From Margaritifera margaritifera (lineage: Eukaryota; Mollusca; Bivalvia; Unionida; Margaritiferidae): DNA of 64,000 nucleotides. The position numbers and the translations under genes were made by a program. Each line of letters begins with the position of its first letter. Position 1 is the stretch's first letter. Below the pieces are notes generated by a model, which saw nothing but the letters and a program-made list of their open reading frames with translations, made no database searches and was not told the DNA's origin. Shown here one piece after another: positions 53,756 through 64,000 of the stretch. The stretch covers positions 558,001 through 622,000 of the forward strand of contig JAQPZY010000885.1 in NCBI GenBank assembly GCA_029931535.1, given 5' to 3'.

Positions 53756-54339
53756 GAATAACTTGTAGCAGAGTAATGTGTTTTTTCCATCAAGAATACT
53801 CCCGGTTGCATTTATCTGATCGAGGTGGACAGAGAGCCGCAGGATGTGATTGTTCGTCCTGGAATGACAAAGTTGTTTGAATCAAATCCTAAGACGCGGG
53901 CAAGCGGCGGATCGAAAAATACAACATAAACGGAAGTCAAAGGGACTGTGATGCTGATCCACCCGTTCACCTCGTTGTAGTGCAAAGTTAATTCATGAAT
54001 TACATCCCGCAGTACTTTATAGATCGTATGCATGCTATAATACCCATTCTGAAGGGACATGCAGTTTGCCAGTATGTCAAGCCGATTAAAAGAGGCGACA
54101 GTTTTAGCCGAGATCACAAGAAAGATATTGTTACCAAGCTCATCCGAAATGTTGTACCATCCTGGTCTGTACGAAATATCCAGGGCCACAGTTCCAACTA
54201 AAAGGTTGGTTAATAGAGCATACTTTGTCAAATCAGCTCCGCGGCGATGGCATTGCCACGTACTTCTCTTTAATAGCGTCGGCGGCGTCCTTAACTCTAG
54301 CGATGCAGAGAAAGCGCAGATCCAAAAACTGTTGCTCAA
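53756..54339 (-). pseudogene. Lineage B penton-like/minor virion protein, second copy
   Basis: An open 175-codon frame: SYRPGWYNISDELGNNIFLV, LQNGYYSMHTIYKVLRDVIH, YNEVNGWISITVPLTSVYVV, PPLARVLGFDSNNFVIPGRT, stop at 53812. It pairs block by block with 41060-41760. The N-terminal 30 residues before TKYALLTNLLVG are probably not genuine. This is the longer intact copy and shows a protein with several beta-like hydrophobic stretches. Penton or minor capsid role inferred. Confidence 0.65.
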
Positions 54340-54760
54340 CCTCGACGTGTAAGTGCTCGATGGTGCTTCGTTTCAGGCCAGATTTATTGACGTAGCCGAT
54401 AAGTACTGTGCCCTGGTTGCTATGTCAGAGTGCTTATAATAAAGCCGAGCGCTTTAAGGAGGAAGGCCACAATAACCCCTGTTCGCGAAAGAGTGTTCGC
54501 AGCCTCTAAGCGACGCTAGTATCCTCGTTGAGAATTCTGTCGATGGTCTCCCTTGGCCGGTTAATCTGTGTGCGAATTACTTCTCGGTGACCTCTGATAT
54601 CCTCCAGCCGCGAACTGCAATCTAATTACAGATATGGGGTTCTATCTGCAGGCGCTCATCTGCGTCATGCGTCTTGGTCACCTCTTTTCTTGCTATGTCT
54701 ATATCTTTATCGAGCTCTCTTGGACTTTGAAAGATGGGTTGTATAGCTTTCACATTCAAG

Positions 54761-55225
54761 ATTTGTGTGCTTCATTATTCATTAACAACAGATAAAGACA
54801 GAAATAAAGTCTATAAATGAATAAAAAGTGTGTGTAGTAAAGAAAAAGTTTAAGTTGTAAATATACAAAGATTGCATATCTAATCACAACGAAATCTACC
54901 AAGATATAAAGTGGCACTGTTTGTACGTGACATGCGCTTTTTTAGTTCATAACGTAAATGCATTACCTTAAGGACACTCACATAAGAAGTCAATGTGTAC
55001 CTATGGTACAAATACCTCGTACTGAATACAATTCAAGCTTCATTACAAGCTTGTTTGTTTTGTTTTTGTTTCAATTGTTCATCTCTCTCTTGACTCATAC
55101 TTAAGTGTACTACCTTGTTCGCCTTTAACAGAATATCCATCTACTTTTAATCTTTGGAGGACAATACCACTAAAAGATTAACATTCTTACGAAAGTCCTT
55201 TATAACAGAGGTGTACTTTTGTGCA
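54761..55225. other. No gene seen
   Basis: Marks the change from GC-richer lineage B to AT-rich lineage A sequence. 54360-54760 still carries a coding-like minus-strand piece (RELDKDIDIARKEVTKTHDA). Confidence 0.45.
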
Positions 55226-55229
55226 ATCA

Positions 55230-55545
55230 CCCACATCGATATTTCAAAATATGTACCACTAAAAGCTAGTTTGGTTATGTTTAGTTGCTTTACTTTGTAC
55301 ATCGTCAAGATTACCGCAGTCATCAATCAGAAACAAAACATCAGCCAGTAACTCTAACCACTTATCTAATTTATCCTCAGGATCTAGTACAACCACCTTT
55401 TCATCTTTAGTAACCACATTATGTTGTAAGTCTTGTTGTACATAAAAGGTCAATCGATGATATCGATATAATCGAAAAGTTAATGTATTCAGTCTCTATC
55501 ATATTAAGTGTAAATATAGTCTTTCCACATTTCTTCACTCCATAC
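55230..55545 (-). pseudogene. Lineage A packaging ATPase remnant with both Walker motifs
   Basis: Minus strand, first frame: GVKKCGKTIFTLNMIETEY, a good Walker A (G-x4-G-K-T). After a shift near 55460 comes TFYVQQDLQHNVVTKDEKVV, LDPEDKLDKWLELLADVLFL and IDDC, a Walker B. The frame is open to 55259. The spacing between A and B (about 70 residues) fits the group's ATPases. C-terminal motifs are not readable. Matches 16200-16480. Confidence 0.6.
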
Positions 55546-57100
55546 ATTATCATAATATTATGCTGTTTCAAATACATTTAATGCGCAGAAAAAAACACGT
55601 TACATTTGGCACGATTCGTGTCTAAAATAATTGATCAGAGTTCATTGTTTTGAATATTTAGCTGAGTAGTATCAGATTCGAAACTAATACACATCTATGG
55701 GCGTGTACATTTTCTTTTCTATTTTCGCTGTAGACAGATGTCTTGTTGAATATTATTTAGTTCATGTCCGGTACATCCAGCCTGTTGTCGTGTGTTCTCC
55801 TTACATTAAGCCAGATACAATGGTTATCAGTGTAAACAATGTTAACACTTATGTTACATATTGTTGTGTGTTCCGTGCATTACCTACCACGATCTCAACT
55901 TTCTCAGTTTATCATGTATCATGATTTGTTCAAGCATGTTTATTCTTGATGTCTTTACTGTTTGTTACCAACCAAAACCAGAGACAACGAAACCTCACAA
56001 CGAAACTTGCAAGCAATAAACACACCTTTCACAAGTCCAAAGAATAAGTATTCGTATCATACCTATGCATCAAGGCTGATATAAATCATTTGGTTCTGGC
56101 TGTCGTTGTTTTTCCAGTTTTGTCTAACCTTCAGAATTGTTGAAATCATGACTTCGATCAGCGCTATGGGTAGATTTGTGTAGAACAAAAGTACCATACA
56201 GGTTATTCAAGCACATAATAAGCAAATCTTTATATGTCAATCTCTCATTCAAGTAGCCAAATGTCTTAGCTCTGTTTTCATTTCCTTCTGCGACTTTCTC
56301 AATACATTCTCCAGCATGGTCTTTTTTCGTTTACACTGTATAAAGAAGGTTCAGATTCTTTCCTAAAGTCTTGTAAGTAAGGAAGACGTTTACCTCTAAT
56401 ACAATGTAAAAATCATTATCACAGTGATCCAGTATTTTGCTTTCTGTATAGAAGTTGACAAAATTGTGGATAAGTATAACATTTTTATTTGAATTGCATA
56501 ATGCTGAGAAGCAGTTTTGTATTATTTATATTCAGGAAAACTTGATGGAGTATAGGTAAATCCTTAAGTAGCAGTTAATATTTGAGGGGTTATTTCAACG
56601 TAAAAATTTTCAACAATCCTTGGCTTCTTTGTTTTTCAATGGCAGCTAATACAAGGGTGTTGTTTTCTCCTTATAAATTGAAAATAATTCTTCTTTATCC
56701 ACATGTATGTTAATACCATGCGGACAATAATGACTTGAAGCAATGCGCAAATAGTAAAGCAACACATATCCAGTATTAGTTTAGTTTCTCATTAAACTAC
56801 TTTTTATTATCTGTTTCCTTTTCTGAGTTCATCGAGCCTAACATCCAAAGCAAGACTCGCTATGCCCATTTCTGTGTTCAATACAGTTTAAATTGCTGTA
56901 TATTTTAGTTTATTTTACTACAACTGTACCCATTATAAAGAGTTCTTTTAATTGTTGTTTTTTTAAATATCTATTTCATTCTAAACTTTATCTGTTTCTC
57001 TTTTGTACTTTTGTTTCGAGTAAGTTTAATCTCTTTCACAAGTTTCATCCTTTGCCTATTTTATTAATACCACCTTTTATCACACCGATATTATTAAGCA
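55546..57100. other. Degenerate lineage A sequence
   Basis: 55546-55760 aligns by eye with 16481-16670. No frame of useful length otherwise. Confidence 0.4.
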
Positions 57101-57108
57101 CATCTCGA

Positions 57109-58015
57109 TCAACATATTTTTGGTATATGTGTTAGATTGTTCAACTTCTGCATATATAGTGTTGTATAATTTAGTAAATGTAACATCTTTATCGTTTTGA
57201 TCGTATCACACAAATCTGTCATATATACACTGTAAATAATTTTCATAGCTTTCGACATTTTTTTGTTATACACACATTTATTTCGTTTCATTGTCGTCAA
57301 TATTTTTGCGGGTGGGTGGATTGGTGGGGTCTTCGTCTGCGATTGTTACTGTTGAGATTGTAAAGTGACGTAGTCTTCAAGACATTGATCCGTATCGCTT
57401 TCCAAAGCATTTTTTCACCGTTTATCCTATGCTTAATAGGCTGTAAATATCGTTGAATGTTAGGTATAGACCCTAGAACGTCTATTCTTTCCCTTATGGT
57501 TTGCAATGTTTGTATTGCAATAGCTAAGGCTATGTATCTCCGTATAAGCAAATCATTTGCATCTTCTTTTCTTTTCTTTTTTCTTTTCATCTATTTTTGT
57601 AGTTTTTAGATATTTTAGCCATAACAGTATCACTCTGTTTTCAAGGAGCGAAAGCTTTTTGCTAAATTGTTCGTACCATGTCTTGATACCTTTCAAGTTA
57701 TTATCCTCCAAAGCCTTACGTATTTGAGTGCCATTTCGTCTGTGCAAAAACCGACTAGTAGCTGCATCAGTTAATTTAACAGGATCACGTGAATTTATTA
57801 TACGCTTATTGCTGCGATTTAAGTCCCTCCTAATTGTATCTCCCAGCGTAACATTTTCTCTCTGTTTTTGTCTCAATGTTCAAAGGTAACAATTCACTAG
57901 AAACTCTCTGAGATATTGTAGCTATGATACACATTGCTTCTGTTATCATTGTTTTATTTATCGGATGAGAATAACGTAAGTTACAGACACTCCCCAAAGT
58001 CGTTATCATCTTCAT
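57109..58015 (-). pseudogene. Unrecognised lineage A gene(s)
   Basis: Minus-strand frames in order: MITEAMCIIATISQRVSSEL (58015-57830), KRIINSRDPVKLTDAATSRF with RNGTQIRKALEDNNLKGIKT and LENRVILLWLKYLK (57876-57553), RRYIALAIAIQTLQTIRERI with NIQRYLQPIKHRINGEKMLW (57590-57297), then SVYMTDLCDTIKTIKMLHLL (57300-57109). The consistent composition and small shifts suggest one long helical protein. The region 57690-57900 is conserved at 27900-28150. No family recognised. Confidence 0.45.
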
Positions 58016-58526
58016 CTTTTATGGTGATATTCAGTCTTTTAATGGTACACCTCTGTAATTGGATGTAATGACTATTAGCCTACTATGAAGCAAAGTCACC
58101 GTGAAACACATTTTAAGATGGAGAGATATTAGCGTTTAGAATAGTTTTGATGTTACTGACGGGAAAGAACAACGTGTATAAATTTATTAGGTTTCAAAAA
58201 CCCAAAACCCTATCCGATTCAGTAGATGTCGGTATAGGCCTTTTACTATTGAATCCTGTCAACGTTGAGTTTTAGTTTGTTGTGTATTCAGTGTAATTAT
58301 TACTCTTAGAGCTTTTGAATTTTAAGCTGTGTTTCAAACATTCAACATCAATATTTTCTTCGTTATGCCCATCTGCAGGCATTCGCTGTTTTGATTTTTT
58401 CATGTTCATTTCTAATTTGTAGAAACCATCAAATATTAAAACAGTCCTCGTTTCATTTTTGTCGTATATTATTTCCCAGTTCATCGTAAACATTGTGATA
58501 TTCAACAATACAATAATTGCTTGCAT
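58016..58526 (-). pseudogene. Possible capsid-associated protein, C-terminal part
   Basis: A frame from 58526 holds MNWEIIYDKNETRTVLIFDG and LKHSLKFKSSKSNNY. After stops, RLNITIKDEDDNDF appears near 58030-58060. In this element group a virion protein ends with a block of the type (R/I)-x-I-x-I-x-D-x-D-G-x. The assignment rests on that ending and on position and is weak. Confidence 0.3.
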
Positions 58527-58699
58527 CTAAATGAATAGTTTACCGTTCCTTTATCAGTTGATTGAAAACATAGATTTATTTCTAAGGGTCAATGCGAATA
58601 TAATATAGCGCACTGTTTGTTGATGAAAATATTTAACAGCAACGAGTTAATGTTTCTGCGTTCAATTTGTATAATTTGTTTGTAAGTGCCTCTAAGATG

Positions 58700-59304
58700 G
58701 ACCTTCTTTCGAACTCTTCCCGAATCACCTTTTCCTTCCACCGCTTCTCGTACTCTAAACAAGCTTTTCTTCTTGATTCCTTCATATATAGAGTGAGTCT
58801 CTGTATTGTTTATTTTATTTCTGATTGAGTTTAATTCCTTCTACCTGTTGCAATAGTTGATTATTAGAATAAACTCCTCCTGGGTAATTTGATGATCACT
58901 GACTGCTTCGATTATCATGTCGTCGATAATGTTCAACTTTCCAGTAACAATGTTACTATTTTATCAATGTTTAAAACTTTCTTGAAGATTAAGTTTTTGT
59001 TGAAAGCCTTCGCAATACATCCTGTTAATATTGCACAAAATCCAATAAAATCCAAAGGAACAACTTCATCGGCAGCAGCACCTAATCCAGCTGATGTTAC
59101 AACCATACCACCTAAAACTGTAGCTGTGTTAACCTCTATCCTATCCAAAGCTTTGTGTTATACTTTGTATTTCCTTCTAACACATTTGTATAATTCTAGT
59201 TTTAAAACTAAATAGTTTTTAATCTTGTTACTTTTTTGCAGTTTAAAATTAATACCGTCGCCAGTCGGATTAAACTGCAGTGCACTTGGTGTCTTTTTAC
59301 TCAT
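58700..59304 (-). pseudogene. Lineage A KLN/ISDEE protein (membrane-type)
   Basis: ATG at 59304: MSKKTPSALQFNPTGDGINF, then RRKYKV, stop, HKALDRIEVNTATVLGGMVV, TSAGLGAAADEVVPLDFIG (hydrophobic Gly/Ala centre), FNKNLIFKKVLNIDKIVTLL. In a shifted frame come LNIIDDMIIEAVSDHQITQE and EFILIIN, then a charged end RREAVEGK-like. The C-terminal block matches KLNTIAYHISKAFRDNPISD at 42600. Same family as 42174-42780 and 52950-53159. Function unknown; a virion or membrane role is possible. Confidence 0.6.
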
Positions 59305-60300
59305 TTACATATAGTAAATATACTGTGTAGACTTTAGAGTGGTAACGGGTTTTATTGACTCTGTAGACGTGCTTGACTGTACTGTTGCATTTTTACCTCT
59401 GATATACACTGCTTTTGGCATAATTTATGATTTTAACATTTTTCGTTGGATTGCTTGTCAAAACAGAAATGTAACTATCTTTTGAACCAGAAGAACTCAT
59501 TTACTGTGCCCTGAATGGGTACAGTAAAGGTTGTGTAACAATATTATATATTGCTAATCCATGAGCTATGAATTTGATGACGGGCCAATTGTAAACCTCG
59601 GTAGTTTTTTCAAAAGTATTTACATGCTACCGTAAAAGCAGAGTTTAATTTTTCATATTAAACTATGTTGATAATCTTTTTTTCTCCGTCATAAATTTGT
59701 CAGTAATTAAAATCTATGCTATTTATTAACCACGCGATAAAACATTTAGCAGAATAAAATTTTGTTTTACGTGTACCTTTACAGTGTTAACAATTTCGTC
59801 TGGTAAAAGTCCATGTGCTATCCAGTTGTCAACTGGGACCTGACGAAGTGAAAATGGAAGATTTAATTGTTCAGTTTTTCCATTACCATTCTTGATGGCT
59901 GACCTATCGACATATTAAACAACTTTTTCGATAACATATTGTAGAGAACTGTAAGAAGAGATTCTAATGCTGCTTGAAAAGCACATTTAAGATGTTTTTT
60001 GTTTCAATCGACGTTGTCTGTAGGTCAACGCAATGCTACCTATTACCGGAAAAGTTCAAGAATTTCAGCGGGTTGAATATAGACAAAGTCTGGTCATATT
60101 GTACTTCGCAAAGGATTTGCTGTTATTCTTTTGTGATTTTGGTTGTCGTAGTTTATAACTTTTTATTGCATCAGCTTTAATAACTAAAATAACTTTACTT
60201 TTAGACCAAATGAACAAGATGCCTAAAGCAGCTGCACCACCAGGTATCAAATAATTTATTAAGTTTTAACTTTGTAAAGCTGCGTCGTTTCATTCATGTA
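59305..60300 (-). other. Lineage A coding remnants, unrecognised
   Basis: Minus-strand pieces: LNLPFSLRQVPVDNWIAHGL followed by LPDEIVNTVKVHVKQNF (about 59770-59880) and LIPGGAAALGILFIWSKSKV (about 60195-60255). Protein-like, broken, not recognised. Confidence 0.35.
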
Positions 60301-62550
60301 GTGTGTTTGCATCATCTTAGGAAGTTTTATACTCTTCTTATTCTTCGTTAGACATTCAACTTTCTTTTTTAAATTCGCGTGAAGGTTTTTCAAATTGTCT
60401 ACTAAGTTTAGGTATACGAGGATCTTTGGCTTTTATTAAGCAACCCTAAGTTCGTTGTCATTCTTAATTTGTTTATCTTTCAGTTATTTTCAAGGAATTT
60501 GGAAAGTTAAACCAAATATAAATCTGAATCGGAACAATAGGTAGATTAAAAAGTGAAATATAATTTTAATTTAAATGGGTAAATATAAATGGTGGGATGA
60601 AAATAAGTGCTTTCAATATCAAAAAGTTAAATATGTAATCTAGTTTAATCAGAACCAAAGTCAATGTAAACCTTGTAAAATCAAATACAACAACAGAGAA
60701 CATCTAAATGAATACAACAAAAAGTACATGAAACAAAGACGCCACAATGATGAAAACCATAGGATATCGCAATTGGGAATACACAGGATTTTATTAGCAC
60801 TAACCAATACCTTAGATTAGATACAACAATATCAGGTGTTCCACCTATTAACTTTAGAAGACGATGGCTAAAGTTTACAATGCTTGAAAGTGTTCGCGAG
60901 GATGATTTAGACGTGTTTTACAGTTTGCTTCTTTTGATCTTTTCGATCCTGAGACACAAAGAAAATGTTTTCACTGGTCAAACACTAGACACATGATAGA
61001 ATATAAAAACAGATGAAAATTTTAGATGCTTTAGAGGAAAGAGATAGTTAAGCACAATACAGAGGTGAAGCATTCAAGACAGCTGTAATACTTTATTGTG
61101 TGGTAAGCAGCCAGCACTGTAGTGACAATTATTGTAACAATGGTAGTTATCGGCACAAATGCATCAACAACAAAGCCACTATTCCACGTTTAATTTTCAG
61201 TCGTTTTTTCGAGTTTATTTTCTAGTTTCTCCATATTTTATGTTGACCTTTTGAAATTAATATGTTTAAATATTACCAAATTTGCAGATAAAGAGAATCC
61301 CAATATAAATCCAGTGCAGTATCTAACTCATTTTAATGTAATGCAATCAGCTTTCAGGTCTCAATTATCGATTGGAATAAATCTGCTAAGTAAGGATCCC
61401 ACAAATTAAATTACAACACCTGACAATGTTTGGGACATTTTTGCAGCTCTAACATTGACAAAAATTATATATGTATTCTTAATTTGTAGATCATATACCG
61501 TATTTTCCAACTTATTTTCTATGATGCTTTTGCACGATATGTCTTTCTATGTTCCATGTACAATAGCTGTGTTCAAATCCTGCTTGTACTCTTCAGATTC
61601 TGTGGACTGTCCTTTTTCGTGACCGCAAGTAAAGGTCTTTGAAATATCAAAAATCAAAATTATTTTTCCAATTATGCTTTATTTATTTATCAACGAAAAC
61701 AAAATTGATTGCACATGTGACAAAACAAAATCTTCAATATTTAAATAATCAAAAAGTGACAGAAGTTAGTGGTAATGATTTTGTTTATCAAATTTAAAAT
61801 CATGTGTATGAAGATGTTGATGATGATTATTATTATATTGTAGATGCCGAACCAGCAATCGATGATATTGTAAATTGTACTAATGATTTCGGAGATGTCG
61901 CATCAACTGGAGATTCTAGGTTTCACTTAATGTTATTGAACTATACAAGTAGGAAATAAAAAGGATATTGCATTGCTGAACCATGATACCAATTTAAAAG
62001 AAATACCTTTACAATAAAAAAAGCTACAATATGTCAAACTTGGCGGCAAGCCAGCTCAGATTTTGATGAAAGGCGATATCAAATCAGTGATAGCAACTAC
62101 CACTATTGTAAACTATAGTAGAAAGTATTTGTTGGTCACATTAGGTCTAACCAAACATGGTTAGAAATGTGTACATCTGGACGATACAAAGCCGGATACA
62201 AGACCTAAGTACGCGCAGGAGCCTACTGTTATATAAAGTGAACCTATACAATTATCCCACAAAATAGAGATCAAAATAATTAACTTACATGAACCATGTG
62301 ACCAACAGGTATGACAACCTTTTCTATAATTGACAAACACCAGGGATGATTTCAAAGTGGAGAGCTTATGCCTGCAATTAACAAGAATTATTTGCTGCAC
62401 AAAAGGAAATAGGATTCAGAAGTAATTTGAATGCTCTTAAGGATGCGAATAGGTGTGTAAAAAAACCAACAAAAAACAAAAGAAAACAATAATAAAATAT
62501 CACGCGGAAATGCATAAAAACAGATTCAATTTTTAACAAAATAAATAAAT
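60301..62550. other. AT-rich stretch with plus-strand coding-like fragments
   Basis: Fragments such as KWWDENKCFQYQKVKY (60590), VYEDVDDDYYYIVDAEPAID (about 61806-61870) and YSRKYLLVTLGL (about 62118-62150; compare YRKTNLLVTLGEG at about 10625-10665). Frequent stops; no gene defined. Confidence 0.35.
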
Positions 62551-62559
62551 TCACAAAGC

Positions 62560-62784
62560 AACAGACCCAAACAAAAAGCTGTATTGCAACAACGGTTCGA
62601 AAGTGTTGAACGTAAAGAGCACAATCAATTGGACATTAACAGCTGTGGAGAAATTCTAAAGAAAATATTGAAAGGATTATTGACAAAGAAACAATTACCA
62701 TTAGGTGAAGGAATGAAGCAATTGCTTCAAGAAAAGGATGCATCAATAGCTGCTATGGCCGCTGCAATATGTAACACAAATTAG
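62560..62784 (+). pseudogene. Unrecognised ORF, helical
   Basis: The plus frame QKAVLQQRFESVERKEHNQL, then CGEILKKILKGLLTKKQLPL and GMKQLLQEKDASIAAMAAA to a stop at 62782. The LKG-x-L-x-x-K-x-x-L-P-L stretch recalls LNVLKGTVPLSKIQKQKL in the Polinton GGFL protein, but this could be chance. Probably the N-terminal half of a broken small protein. Confidence 0.35.
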
Positions 62785-63545
62785 CTGTTGTTCTGTCTAG
62801 ATACAATTTTGTAAATCGTTTAGCATAGGCAGAGGAAGAACATATCGCTGTTACACACCACGAAGAGGCAAACATGATTCGTTCATTGACAAAATTAAAA
62901 AAGGCCTAATGTCAAAAAAGCAGGAGCAGTGTTGCCTGGTATTATTAACACAATGCAACTGTAGTCCTTCTTCTCTACATCCTTTTTACCCACTTTGTTT
63001 TATGTGTGTTCTCTTCAATTTCTTCTCAACCTTTAGAATATCATCCTTTACTTCAATTTCTTATCAACCTTTAAAGTATCATCCTTTATTAAGTCGGCAT
63101 TGTTGGTAGGGTTTTTTCCTGCGTTTAAACGAGACCTGCGATTTCTTTAAATTGTTGTTACTTTCAGCTATTCTACCTGTTTGTATGACCTTGTTCATCG
63201 GTAATAAAAAAAATACCGTCAGTCCCAACAGTAAAGTCCTTGTTAAAAAAAAAAAAATATTGTATATATTTTTTAAATCTGACCATAATATTTTCGTGTC
63301 TCGTAAACTTGTTCTCCAAGTTTGTCATATATGCTCTGTTTTTAATTTGTGCACCTTTTACAGATTACATAGGATTGGATGCTTTGATTTAATCATGCAA
63401 TACCTTTATTTATCAGACCCTTACAATCTTGGAAAAAGAATTAAACCAAATCAGGAGGTTCAAGTGTATCATATTTATGCTGCAAAGTGATTTAACCTTC
63501 CAGTACCACCAACCAAACAAAGAATTTCATTTCCGCTGTTAAATT
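62785..63545. other. No gene defined
   Basis: Short frames; a duplicated CTTCAATTTCTTATCAACCT-type segment near 63014-63074. Confidence 0.4.
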
Positions 63546-63646
63546 CTTCTTCTTTTTCTCCTGCTTCTTCTTCTTCTTCTTCTTATTATTATTATTATTA
63601 TTTTTATTATTATTATTATTATCGTCGTCATCATCATCATCATCAG

Positions 63647-63682
<36 letters not shown>

Positions 63683-63755
63683 CGTCAACATCATCATAAT
63701 CATCATCATCAGCAGCAGCATCGGCATCATCATTATTATTATTATTATTATTAAA
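63546..63755. repeat. Compound (TTC)n/(TTA)n/(TCA)n microsatellite
   Basis: Long trinucleotide array; the open frame through it is an artefact (Ile/Met/Arg runs). Confidence 0.95.
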
Positions 63756-63789
63756 TCACAGACATTGTTATATAGTTCCCAAGAGTAGC

Positions 63790-63880
63790 TATCGTTATCT
63801 ATAACTCTTGCATTCTTTTCCTTGATGTATCTCCAATTACGATGTGGTGGAAAGTTAAATACATCATAGAGCAAAGTTAA
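63790..63880 (-). other. Lineage A block with PPHRNWRY
   Basis: The minus strand reads LYDVFNFPPHRNWRYIKEKN then DNDSYSWELYNNV, matching the plus-strand blocks at 6690-6790 and 15580-15680. A 26-bp direct repeat (AAAGTTAAATACATCATAGAGCA type) lies at 63851-63895. Confidence 0.45.
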
Positions 63881-64000
63881 ATACATCATAGAGCAGCTTG
63901 GAAACTTTGACATTATATTTGTTTTCAGCATTTTTGAGATGTACTCTGAATTAAGTTCATATTGTTTTTGTATTTTATATTTTTTCTTCTCTTCTCTCAT

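Larger units (their letters stand above)
52860..54760 (-). mobile_element. Lineage B element fragment, second copy (inverted)
   Basis: A GC-richer block with penton-like gene, middle ORFs and KLNT-type protein in the same order as 41060-42780 but on the opposite strand. By eye the two copies are clearly alignable but diverged, so they are two insertions or an old inverted duplication. Confidence 0.65.
55200..63870. mobile_element. AT-rich virus-like element, lineage A, third copy (degenerate)
   Basis: Minus-strand remnants of packaging ATPase (55230-55545), a capsid-type protein end (58000-58526) and a KLN/ISDEE protein (58700-59304), plus unrecognised genes shared with the interrupted copy at 16200-28240, and a PPHRNWRY block near 63830. 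No ends found. The right limit is uncertain. Confidence 0.5.

Noticed and set aside
63539..64000. 153-residue frame at the window end
   Set aside because: Mostly trinucleotide microsatellite; only the PPHRNWRY part near 63830 looks like real coding sequence.

Overview
The window looks like AT-rich metazoan (invertebrate) nuclear DNA. It has long (TA)n, (GATA)n and (TTA)n microsatellites, tRNA-derived SINE-like repeats, a LINE fragment, a solo LTR and no recognisable host gene. A mollusc-like host is a guess from repeat content only. Nearly all recognisable coding sequence belongs to decaying virus-like DNA elements that carry capsid, packaging, integrase and DNA polymerase genes. They fall into two groups: Polinton/Maverick, and a second Polinton- or adintovirus-like group that I split into an AT-rich lineage A and a GC-richer lineage B.

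Layout. 1-6330: part of a Polinton (copy 1), all genes on the minus strand, cut by the window start; it carries an extra gene with a BIR (IAP-type) domain. 6400-10500: a lineage A element with an integrase remnant. 10700-11449: a solo LTR with a 4-bp target duplication. 12540-17490 and 27083-28310: a second lineage A element, split by Polinton copy 2 at 17491-27082. Copy 2 has both ends: 5'-AG termini, inverted repeats of about 840 bp, and an AGC(T/A)TA target duplication. 14000-15200: LINE fragment. 29450-30870: an orphan Polinton PolB fragment. 31640-32090: a foldback element. 32230-44760: a lineage B element with PolB, integrase, packaging ATPase, major capsid protein, a penton-like protein and a small membrane-type protein; its integrase is split by a 1.35-kb inverted-repeat transposon with a 9-bp duplication. 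46040-50045: paired SINE-like repeats and two oppositely oriented adenain-type protease fragments. 52860-54760: a second lineage B fragment, inverted. 55200-63870: a third lineage A element.

How the genes fit together. Polinton copy 2 keeps, in order on the minus strand, an ATPase C-terminal fragment, a basic-tailed protein, a Ser-rich protein, a KKK/GGFL protein, a helical protein, chromodomain integrase, a small hydrophobic protein, a penton-like protein, a pVI-position protein, the major capsid protein and a small HPSQ protein. It is a capsid-plus-integrase cassette. It lacks PolB and the ATPase Walker motifs, so by family knowledge it could only have moved with help from a fuller relative. 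Copy 1 shows what lay beyond its deletion point: the rest of the ATPase and the BIR gene.

Almost every long gene carries frameshifts or stops, so these are mostly fossils. Family assignments come from remembered conserved motifs, not from a search. Exact starts and ends of the broken genes are approximate.
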